64,000 nucleotides of DNA. It comes from Phaeospirillum sp. GTDB lineage: Bacteria > Pseudomonadota > Alphaproteobacteria > Rhodospirillales > Magnetospirillaceae. Every line of letters starts with the position of its first letter. Within the stretch, counting starts at the first letter, position 1. The DNA lies in contig JAUSFB010000026.1 in assembly GCA_030651575.1 (NCBI GenBank), positions 1 to 64,000 on the forward strand, read 5' to 3'. Shown here in pieces: positions 13,727-20,737 of the stretch. The notes beneath the pieces are model-generated. The model searched no databases. It was given only the letters and a program-made list of their open reading frames with translations, and was not told where the DNA came from. The position numbers were made by a program, and so were the translations under genes.

Positions 13727-16221
13727 ACGCACTAGCCTTAATCGAGCATGAGCTGCGCGACCTGGGATATGGGGCCGGGGCGTTGCATCGTGCCTATAGT
13801 TTTGCCGATGTTCTCGATCCCAGCGCGGAAACGCGAACAGTGGCGCTCGCTGCTTTTACCCATTCTCCCGAGTCCTTCCGGTCTGCGGCCTTCGGCGTCA
13901 TTCAGAATGAACCGGACAGCCCTGCGGCGATTATGGCCAATCGTGCGCTCGGAGCCCCAGTCTTCTTCTCGGTCAATGGAGATGATGTCGGTGTATGGGC
14001 GGTGGGCGCACGCGTTCCTCCCCGACTCATCGAGCGCGTGCCGGTTTCTCTACTCCCAGGCCTGTTTGCGCGCTATCGCGACAGTTGGACTCCGCAGGCG
14101 CTGCATCGGGCGAAGGCGGTGGGGCTTCCTCGTGGTCCGACCCAACTCGACTTTATCGATTTAGGCCTGCTGCCTGCCATTGAGCAGGAGGTCCAACACA
14201 AGCTCCACGAGGCCATGGCAGAGGTCCTCGAACTGCTCCTGCCGCCTAACGCCGACCGTGACAGCGAGAAAGCCGCATTCCGGCTGACCTTCCGCTTGCT
14301 CGCCGCCAAAATCCTGATTGACCGGGAGCATCCTGCGGCCTCTGAGTGGGTGCAGGAGGACGTTAACGCCGTCCTGGATGGTATCCAGCGTTATTATGGC
14401 CTTCGGCTGCTCGGAACCGACGTCGCCGCAGTCGCCACCAATAACATCGCGGCAGCTTGGGTTCGGCTGCGAAGGGCGATTACGCTGCGCAACATCTCTT
14501 CGGATAGCTTGGCGTTTGTCTACGAGAACACTCTCGTCACCGCCGACACCCGCAAGATGTTCGGCACGCACAGTACGCCGCGCCCCGTGGCCGAGTATGT
14601 GCTCAGCCAAATCGATCTTTCCCGCTACGATCCAGAAACGGTGCGGATTGCCGAACCCTTCGCTGGCGCAGGGATTTTTCTGGTTGCTGCGCTTCGCGAG
14701 CTGCGCGATCTCTTACCGCCAGATTGGTCGGCCGAACGACGCCATCAGTTTCTGGTCGATCGTATGGCCGGGGCGGAGTTAGATGTGTTCGCCTGCGAGG
14801 TGGCGACGCTGTCGTTGATCCTCGCGGACTATCCCAACGCCAATGGCTGGCACGTTCGCTCTACAGATCTCTTCGAAAAGGGGGCGCTCGAAACATTCCT
14901 CAAGGATGCGACCGTCATCCTCTGCAATCCTCCATTCGAGGACTTTACGACGGACGAACGACGCAATTATTCGGATGCCTTCGGCATATCGCCATCCAAG
15001 GCAGTGGTTGCACTCAATGCAGCCATTGACGCCGCGCCCGACGCGCTCGGGTTTGTGTTACCGCGTGGAGTTCTCCAGCAGACCAAATACCGCAAGCTTC
15101 GCGGGCGTCTCGCGGCCGCTTATGGTCGGGTCGAACTCGTCTCGCTTCCCGACCGCATCTTTGAAAAAGCGACCTATCCGTGCGCGCTCGTGATCGCGAC
15201 CGACCGGCGACCAGAGGAGGATATCGCCAAGTCGATACGGCTGAGCGCGAGGACGGTGACGGATGCGGGTCGGACGCACTTCCTTTTGGATGGCGCGATA
15301 ACGTCGTCGCGCCAGGCAGTTCGGGCGGCGCCGGAGGGAGATCTGTGGATCGGCGAACTGGATGCTCTTTGGTCCTATCTTGATGATGCGCCACGTCTGG
15401 GTGATTATGCCGACATCTCCCGCGGGCTTCAGTGGCGCTCCCAACGTGCTGGCGTGTTCAACGAACCTGGGCCAATGCGCGAACGCGGGATCTACAAGCC
15501 AGCCGACAGCCTTGCTCCGTTCCACCTGATGAACCCGGTCTGGCTCAATACGGATCCTGCCCTCAGTCATCGGCTTGGCCCGTTGGAGAAGCCATGGGGA
15601 GAACCCAAGGTCCTGATCAACAACCAGCGCTCGTCCCGCGGGCCTTGGCGACTTGCGGCGGCTGGCGATCATAGCGGGCTTTGGGCCTCCCAGCAGTTTA
15701 CCGGGATTTGGCCGACAGCCGACTATGAGATCGATGTGCTCGCAGCGATCCTGAATGGTCCGCTCGCCAATGCCTTCGTCACCGAGCATTCAACTGACCA
15801 CGATTTCACCAACGTCATGCTCGCAAGCCTGCCGCTGCCGCGCGCGCTCGATACTGCTGCACTCGGCGAAGCCGTCCGCGAATATCAGGCCGCCCTCAAG
15901 GAGAAATTGCAAACGCTGCTGCCCGTCGATGATGGCGATGCGCGGCTGAATCAGTTGCTCGTCTGGATCGATGCACTCGTCCTCGACGGCTATGACCTGC
16001 CGCCGCGCCTCGAACGGCAGCTGTTCGCCTATTTCGAAGGCCGCGAACGACCGACGCTTCATGATTTCCACGGCTGGCTACCAAAGGAGCTGAAGGGTTA
16101 TGTTCCCCTTCACGAGTGGTTGACCCGGGACCACGGCCCCAATCGCGGAGCATGGGTGCTGGATGTATTTAAGCCCGTGCCCGATGAGGAGAATGACGCG
16201 CTTTTGAGGTTTCTTGCCTGA
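13723..16221 (+). CDS. N6-adenine DNA methyltransferase, type IIG-like architecture
   Basis: An 832-residue protein. A long N-terminal helical region (~1-270) precedes the methyltransferase core. Motif I is AEPFAGAGIF (about 308-317), for S-adenosylmethionine binding. The catalytic motif IV is NPPF (401-404). A later KYRKLRGRLAAAYGRVELVSLPDRIF segment and FEKATYPCALVIAT fit motifs V-VIII of Eco57I/N6_Mtase proteins. The C-terminal ~250 residues (from GDYADISRGLQW) resemble a target-recognition region. No nuclease motif is evident in the N-terminus. The 1-base stop/start overlap with a PIN gene suggests that nuclease activity is supplied in trans; that is inference. Confidence 0.85.
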   Translation: MNALALIEHELRDLGYGAGALHRAYSFADVLDPSAETRTVALAAFTHSPESFRSAAFGVIQNEPDSPAAIMANRALGAPVFFSVNGDDVGVWAVGARVPPRLIERVPVSLLPGLFARYRDSWTPQALHRAKAVGLPRGPTQLDFIDLGLLPAIEQEVQHKLHEAMAEVLELLLPPNADRDSEKAAFRLTFRLLAAKILIDREHPAASEWVQEDVNAVLDGIQRYYGLRLLGTDVAAVATNNIAAAWVRLRRAITLRNISSDSLAFVYENTLVTADTRKMFGTHSTPRPVAEYVLSQIDLSRYDPETVRIAEPFAGAGIFLVAALRELRDLLPPDWSAERRHQFLVDRMAGAELDVFACEVATLSLILADYPNANGWHVRSTDLFEKGALETFLKDATVILCNPPFEDFTTDERRNYSDAFGISPSKAVVALNAAIDAAPDALGFVLPRGVLQQTKYRKLRGRLAAAYGRVELVSLPDRIFEKATYPCALVIATDRRPEEDIAKSIRLSARTVTDAGRTHFLLDGAITSSRQAVRAAPEGDLWIGELDALWSYLDDAPRLGDYADISRGLQWRSQRAGVFNEPGPMRERGIYKPADSLAPFHLMNPVWLNTDPALSHRLGPLEKPWGEPKVLINNQRSSRGPWRLAAAGDHSGLWASQQFTGIWPTADYEIDVLAAILNGPLANAFVTEHSTDHDFTNVMLASLPLPRALDTAALGEAVREYQAALKEKLQTLLPVDDGDARLNQLLVWIDALVLDGYDLPPRLERQLFAYFEGRERPTLHDFHGWLPKELKGYVPLHEWLTRDHGPNRGAWVLDVFKPVPDEENDALLRFLA

Positions 16222-16718
16222 TGGAACAGATTCTCCTCGACACCAATTTCGTGTCCGTGCTGTTCGATCCGCGGCGCCCCAATTTCACTGCCGTACAAGA
16301 GCGCGCCCAGGCATTTGCCCAAACGGACCTTGTGTTTCTGTCTGCGGTCGTGCTGGCAGAACTTCGCTATGGCATGGAGGCGGCTCAGCGCGTCGGGCAG
16401 GACATCTCCCAAATTCATCGAATACTTACTCATGCGGCGACCTATCCCCTTGCCGAAATCGGGCGCCATACGGCGGAAGCCTATGGCGACGTCAAGGCGC
16501 GGTTGGCGGATCACTATCTCGACATGTCGAGTCGGGCGCCTAGATGGCTGGAGAACTGGCAAGACCGGGCCTCTGGACAGATACTCCAGGTCGATGAAAA
16601 CGACCTGTGGATCGTCGCTCAAGCGGTCGAGCGCGATTATCTGCTGGTGACGAGTGATCAGCGCCTCGCCGATCGTTTCAGCCCCGCGATCTCGGAGTTG
16701 CGGTTGTCGGTCGTTTAA
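16221..16718 (+). CDS. PIN-domain nuclease (VapC-like), third gene of MTase unit
   Basis: A 165-residue PIN domain protein. The acidic centre is visible: D7 in LLDTNFVS, E in AELRYG (~47), D in ENDLWIVAQA (~128) and D in TSDQRL (~148). Size and motifs fit VapC-type ribonucleases, but no VapB-like antitoxin gene is next to it. Its start codon shares one base with the methyltransferase stop (TGATG). It is probably either the effector of a methylation-guarded defence unit or a stabilising toxin. Confidence 0.85.
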   Translation: MEQILLDTNFVSVLFDPRRPNFTAVQERAQAFAQTDLVFLSAVVLAELRYGMEAAQRVGQDISQIHRILTHAATYPLAEIGRHTAEAYGDVKARLADHYLDMSSRAPRWLENWQDRASGQILQVDENDLWIVAQAVERDYLLVTSDQRLADRFSPAISELRLSVV

Positions 16719-16742
16719 GGAGGGCGGACTTCGCCGGAGAAG

Positions 16743-17037
16743 GCTGTTGATACAGCGAACAGACTCCGTCGCCGGATTCTATCGGTCCTCCACGAAAATC
16801 TCCAAACCACACGGTGCGGCGATTTTCCGAACGTCATTGAATTCCAGAAGGTTGCCGACCTGTTGATACGGAAGGGCGTGTCAACAGGTCTGGAGAGGAA
16901 AGCGCTACAGAGAGAGAATTCAGCCCATTTCCAGCAAGTGCGTGTCAGCACCAACACCACGCTGACCCGCGCGGAACCTTGGGATATCCAAGGCCGCGTC
17001 TTAGCGGTAGAGCCGGTTTGTCTTGTGAGATTGGCGT
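16743..17037 (+). repeat. Island end repeat B, abutting tRNA-Glu (partner 6554-6848)
   Basis: 295 bases aligning with repeat A. It contains the better-preserved interrupted palindrome CCTGTTGATAC (16859-16869) and GTGTCAACAGG (16878-16888), 10 of 11 bases complementary. Its last six bases (17032-17037) are the 3' end of the tRNA-Glu gene. Such a position is typical of an attachment site for an element integrated into the 3' end of a tRNA gene. Confidence 0.75.
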
Positions 17038-17107
17038 CCCCACGGGGATTCGAACCCCGGTTTACGCCGTGAGAGGGCGTCGTCCTAGGCCTCTAGACGA
17101 TGGGGAC
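17032..17107 (-). tRNA. tRNA-Glu (anticodon CUC)
   Basis: 76 nt including an encoded CCA. The acceptor stem is GTCCCCA pairing with TGGGGAC, with discriminator G. The anticodon stem is ACGCC/GGCGT with loop CTCTCAC, giving anticodon CUC. The T arm has GGTTCGAACCC. It is complete. The accessory island lies immediately past its 3' end. Confidence 0.95.
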
Positions 17108-17127
17108 GTCGAGGCGCGAGGTGGGCT

Positions 17128-17598
17128 TTATGTCGGAAAGCCCTGTGGCTTGCAAGTACTATTTTTTGTCAGGCGCAGGGTGATGTTGCGGCTGCGGTTT
17201 CTTTCGCGGTCCAATTGGTGTGCCAGGATTTGGAGGGCTTGGGGGGTGTTTGCGGCATTGGCGGTGACGCCGATGATCAGCCAGACCAGTTCCGGTTCCC
17301 AGGCCTGTTTCAGGTCGGTGGGCGAGGGGGTGGCTGTGCCGTCGGGGTGGGAGTGCCAATGGCCGACGACGCGCTCTGTGGTGCCGCGCAGGGTGCGCTC
17401 GGTTTCAAAGCGGGTGCGGGGGTCCAGTTCGAAGCGGTCGTGCGCTTCTCCTCGCAAGAGGTTAAGCGCGGGGACCAGTCGGGTGACATGGATATGGCGG
17501 TTGCCATGGCCGACCAGCAGGCCGCAGCATTCGTCGGGGTAGGCCGCTTCGGCGGCGTCGGCGATCATGGCCAGTTGCGCCACCGTCAGGGTGATCAT
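17128..17598 (-). CDS. JAMM/Mov34 (M67) metallopeptidase-like protein
   Basis: A 156-residue protein of the JAB/MPN group. The metal-binding signature is present: an early Glu in YPDECCGLLVG and the HSHPDGTATPSPTD motif (H-x-H-P-x7-S-x2-D). Bacterial members of this family cleave isopeptide or carrier-protein bonds, for example in sulfur-carrier systems, but no ubiquitin-like partner is visible nearby. Start at 17598 begins MITLTVAQLA. It lies two bases after the stop of the upstream small membrane protein gene, so the two may be co-transcribed. Confidence 0.85.
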   Translation of the reverse strand: MITLTVAQLAMIADAAEAAYPDECCGLLVGHGNRHIHVTRLVPALNLLRGEAHDRFELDPRTRFETERTLRGTTERVVGHWHSHPDGTATPSPTDLKQAWEPELVWLIIGVTANAANTPQALQILAHQLDRERNRSRNITLRLTKNSTCKPQGFPT

Positions 17599-17599
17599 G

Positions 17600-17932
17600 T
17601 CACCGCACGGCCGGTTCCGGGGCGAGGACGAAGGCTCCGGCAACCCGCCCCTGGCCGGGGTCGATCACCAGCAGCTTTTCCGGTCCGCCGCCGACAAGGC
17701 GCAGCACGACGCGGTCTCCGACGCCGATCATCTGTTCGATGCGGCTGCCGGCGGGCAGGGGGATCTGAACCGTCCCGAACTCGGCGGTGGTGGCGGGGGG
17801 CGACGATGGGGCGGCGGCGCCCGCTTTGGCGCCTTTGAGGTGGGCGTTGGTATAGAGCCCGTACCCCAATACGCCGAGGCCGACCACCAGCAACAGGCCA
17901 AGAAAGGCCACCAATCCCTTGAGTGCTTTCAT
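17600..17932 (-). CDS. Small membrane-anchored protein, unknown function
   Basis: 110 residues. The N-terminal segment ~5-28 (LKGLVAFLGLLLVVGLGVLGYGLY) is a single membrane helix or uncleaved signal. The remainder (about 50-105) is a beta-rich soluble domain with GDRVVLRLVGG and LLVIDPGQGRV. It resembles small DUF6476-like alphaproteobacterial proteins, which is tentative. It precedes the JAMM gene on the same strand. Confidence 0.65.
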   Translation of the reverse strand: MKALKGLVAFLGLLLVVGLGVLGYGLYTNAHLKGAKAGAAAPSSPPATTAEFGTVQIPLPAGSRIEQMIGVGDRVVLRLVGGGPEKLLVIDPGQGRVAGAFVLAPEPAVR

Positions 17933-17988
17933 GCCGTGCGCTTCAATCCGTGTTCGCCGAACCAGACAGGATCGGCCATGATGGGAAA

Positions 17989-18972
17989 ATGATTACCGTA
18001 ATGCAGCAGATCTTCGATCCGAAACCGGTCGACCCCGCCGAGAGCGGCGCTCGCCTGGACAAGTGGCTGGCCATCCAGCTGCCCGAGTTATCTCGCACCC
18101 GCATCAAGGCGCTGATCGAGGGCGGTATGGTCTCCTCGGGCAGCCTGACCATAGCCGACCCCTCGCACAGGGTCAAATCCGGGCAGAGCTTTACCGTCGG
18201 AGTGCCGCCCGACGCCCCCGCCGAGCCCCAGCCCCAGGCCATCGCCTTGACCGTGGTCTACGAGGATGATGATCTGATCGTCATCGACAAGCCGGCCGGC
18301 ATGGTGGTTCATCCCGCTCCCGGCAATCCCGATGCGACCCTGGTCAACGCCCTGCTGGCCCATTGCGGCGAGTCTTTGGCCGGTATCGGCGGCGTCAAGC
18401 GGCCGGGGATCGTCCACCGCCTGGACAAGGACACCAGCGGATTGATGGTGGCGGCCAAGACCGACATCGCTCACCGGTCCCTGTCGGCGCAGTTCGCGGC
18501 CCATACTCTGGAGCGCGCCTATCGCGCCGTGGTCTGGGGGATGCCCAATCCACGCAAGGGCGAGATCGAGGGCAATATCGGCCGCAATCCCCGCGACCGC
18601 AAGAAAATGGCGGTGGTCACGGGCGGTGGGAAGTCGGCGCTGACCCGCTACGAGGTGCTGCAAAGCTTCGTCGGCGGCGCCGTCAGTCTGGTGGAGTGTC
18701 GTCTGGCCACCGGCCGCACCCATCAGATCCGGGTCCACATGACCAGCCTTGGGCACCCCCTGGTGGGTGACCCTTCGTATGGGCGTGGCCGTGCCAATCG
18801 GATGGGAGGCTTGTCCGCGGAATCACGGCTGGCCTTGGTCGCTTTCCCCCGTCAGGCGCTTCATGCCTATCTGCTTGGTTTCTTGCACCCTACGAAAGGA
18901 TGTCAGCTTCGCTTCGAAAGCAGTACGCCATCGGACATCAACGCGTTATTGAAAATTTTAGAGGCGATTTAA
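17989..18972 (+). CDS. rluD: RluD-type 23S rRNA pseudouridine synthase
   Basis: 327 residues. The N-terminal S4 RNA-binding domain (RLDKWLAIQLPELSRTRIKALIEGG) is followed by the RluA-family catalytic core. The catalytic motif HRLDKDTSGLMV, with its Asp, is intact. Downstream LATGRTHQIRVHMTSLGHPLVGDPSYG is the family signature. RluD modifies uridines of helix 69 of 23S rRNA. Start 17989 (MITVMQQIF) is chosen; 18001 is a possible internal alternative. The gene immediately upstream is divergent. Confidence 0.9.
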   Translation: MITVMQQIFDPKPVDPAESGARLDKWLAIQLPELSRTRIKALIEGGMVSSGSLTIADPSHRVKSGQSFTVGVPPDAPAEPQPQAIALTVVYEDDDLIVIDKPAGMVVHPAPGNPDATLVNALLAHCGESLAGIGGVKRPGIVHRLDKDTSGLMVAAKTDIAHRSLSAQFAAHTLERAYRAVVWGMPNPRKGEIEGNIGRNPRDRKKMAVVTGGGKSALTRYEVLQSFVGGAVSLVECRLATGRTHQIRVHMTSLGHPLVGDPSYGRGRANRMGGLSAESRLALVAFPRQALHAYLLGFLHPTKGCQLRFESSTPSDINALLKILEAI

Positions 18973-19101
18973 AAAGTTATATACTTGACCATTCAGCTGT
19001 GACAATCTTCTCTTAAGAGAACGGTGATGCCGGTCTGGCGCCCGATGGCGACCAGCACTGGAACAGAGGGAACACCCTCCGCGCCGATAGAGGAGATGAC
19101 A

Positions 19102-19992
19102 ATGACGGCTATCGCTTCCAGTCTGTCGCTCGCCCCCGAAGGCAACCTGACCCGGTACCTTCAGGACATTCGAAAATTTCCCATGCTGGCTCCGGAGGAA
19201 GAATATCTTCTGTCCAAGCGCTTTCGCGAGCATGGGGACCTGCCCTCCGCCAACAAGCTGGTGACCAGCCACCTGCGTCTGGTGGCCAAGATCGCCATGG
19301 GCTATCGCGGTTATGGCCTGCCGCTGGGGGAACTGATCTCGGAAGGCAATGTGGGGATGATGCAGGCGGTTCGCCGCTTTGATCCCGAACGCGGCTTCCG
19401 TCTGGCGACTTATGCCATGTGGTGGATCCGCGCCGCCATCCAGGAATATATCTTGCACTCCTGGTCCCTGGTGAAGATGGGGACCACCGCCGCCCAGAAG
19501 AAGTTGTTCTTCAACCTGCGCAAGCTCAAGGGCCAGATGCAGGCCATCGAGGAAGGCGACATGTCGGCGGAGAATGTGGCCAAGATCGCTCACCGTCTCG
19601 ACGTGACCGCCGATGAGGTGATCAGCATGAATCGCCGCCTGTCCAGCCCCGACCATTCGCTGAATGCGCCGGTTCGCGCCGAGGGGGATGGGGAGTGGCA
19701 GGATTGGCTGGTCGACGATCACGAGGACCAGGAAACCGAACTGGGTGAACGCGAGGAATTGGGACAGCGCCGTCAGCTGCTTTCGGCGGCGCTGGCGTCG
19801 TTGAACGAGCGCGAGCGGGCGATCTTGACCAAGCGCCGTCTCAGCGAAGACTCCGCGACCTTGGAAGATCTGTCGCAGCACTACGGAATCTCGCGCGAGC
19901 GGGTCCGTCAGATCGAGGTGCGGGCCTTCGAGAAGCTGCAAAAGTCGATCAAGACCGCCGCCGCCATCAACGAGGCCAAGACGCTTCGCTGA
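19102..19992 (+). CDS. rpoH: RNA polymerase sigma-32 factor RpoH
   Basis: 296 residues with the full heat-shock sigma factor layout: region 1.2/2 (NLTRYLQDIRKFPMLAPEEE, then the RLVAKIAMGYRGYGLPL and DLISEGN-type core), the RpoH-box region QKKLFFNLRKLKG around residue 130, and region 4.2 (DLSQHYGISRERVRQIE). The RpoH box (binding to RNA polymerase, control by FtsH/DnaK) distinguishes it from RpoD. An AGGAG sits just before 19102; ATG 19096 is an alternative start. A rho-independent terminator follows the gene. Confidence 0.94.
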   Translation: MTAIASSLSLAPEGNLTRYLQDIRKFPMLAPEEEYLLSKRFREHGDLPSANKLVTSHLRLVAKIAMGYRGYGLPLGELISEGNVGMMQAVRRFDPERGFRLATYAMWWIRAAIQEYILHSWSLVKMGTTAAQKKLFFNLRKLKGQMQAIEEGDMSAENVAKIAHRLDVTADEVISMNRRLSSPDHSLNAPVRAEGDGEWQDWLVDDHEDQETELGEREELGQRRQLLSAALASLNERERAILTKRRLSEDSATLEDLSQHYGISRERVRQIEVRAFEKLQKSIKTAAAINEAKTLR

Positions 19993-20016
19993 TCCAGGTG
20001 TCGCGCGACGATCGCG

Positions 20017-20054
20017 ACCGGCCGGCGCTATGGCGTCGGCCGGTTGTTTTTTTT
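20017..20054 (+). terminator. Rho-independent terminator after rpoH
   Basis: GACCGGCC...GGCCGGT forms a long GC-rich stem around a TATG loop, followed by a run of T. It ends at the stop of the convergent gene, so it may serve both directions. Confidence 0.85.
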
Positions 20055-20557
20055 CAGGTCCCCTTCTTGGCGACTTCGTCGCCCCAGTCCTCGATCAGTT
20101 TTTTCTGGACTGATTTAAGGTTCCCGACCCGGCGCTTGCTGCTGGCGGCAAGATAGCTGGCCACCATGGGGGGCATGGCGCCGTAGATGCCCCAGCCGGC
20201 CATGGCGCAGCCATAGGCGGTCATCAGCATGACGGGGTCGGTTAGCATGCGGAAGGCCTCGTCCAGGGTATGGACTCCGAACCACAGGCTGAACAGGTAG
20301 GGGAAGACGCCGGAAAAATTCAGGCCGCCGACGCAGAGGAAAGCGTATTTGTTGGGGCCTTTCTCGGTTGCCCATGACACCAGGGTGGGCAGCATGGTGA
20401 AAAAGATCAGCACGACCGTGGGCAGCGAGAAAGGCACCAGGGCAGCCAGGACCGCCAGGACAACGCCCTTGTTGATCCCGCCGCTTCCACCGCCGCCTTT
20501 CTTGGCCGCGGCCACTGCCCTGGCATGAGCCACGGCTGATACATTCTTTTTCGCCAT
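20054..20557 (-). CDS. Conserved membrane protein, unknown function
   Basis: 167 residues. A basic, glycine-rich N-terminus (AAKKGGGGSGGINKG) precedes a membrane helix at ~30-60 (VVLAVLAALVPFSLPTVVLIFFTMLPTLV). Two further hydrophobic stretches follow (YAFLCVGGLNFSGVFPYLFSLWFG and VMLMTAYGCAMAGWGIYG). The C-terminus (SSKRRVGNLKSVQKKLIEDWGDEV) is charged and cytoplasmic. It is a small inner-membrane protein without a recognisable catalytic motif. It is monocistronic and convergent with rpoH. Confidence 0.7.
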   Translation of the reverse strand: MAKKNVSAVAHARAVAAAKKGGGGSGGINKGVVLAVLAALVPFSLPTVVLIFFTMLPTLVSWATEKGPNKYAFLCVGGLNFSGVFPYLFSLWFGVHTLDEAFRMLTDPVMLMTAYGCAMAGWGIYGAMPPMVASYLAASSKRRVGNLKSVQKKLIEDWGDEVAKKGT

Positions 20558-20737
20558 GATCGAATCATGGCATCCCGATCACCCGTTGGCAATGCGGCAG
20601 GAAAGCAAGGTCTCGCCGTCAGGCGGAAAAAGGCGTCATGACGCGCCGAATACCTCGAAACCATCATCCGTCAGAGGCCGCAATCGCTTTCAAGCGATTG
20701 CCCTGTTCGCGCCCCCAGCCCCCATGGACAGAGGGCG

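Larger units (their letters stand above)
1..17037. mobile_element. Composite accessory (defence) island at tRNA-Glu
   Basis: This stretch carries two serine recombinase cassettes, an IS66 element, an ABC-3C operon, an abortive-infection-like gene and a methyltransferase/PIN unit. It ends exactly at the 3' end of tRNA-Glu, beyond which ordinary core genes begin. Two copies of a ~295 bp repeat (6554-6848 and 16743-17037) each end in the last six bases of the tRNA (TGGCGT on this strand), so the region looks like two integrated units in tandem. The left boundary is outside the window. That this is an integrated island is inferred from gene content and the repeats. Confidence 0.6.
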
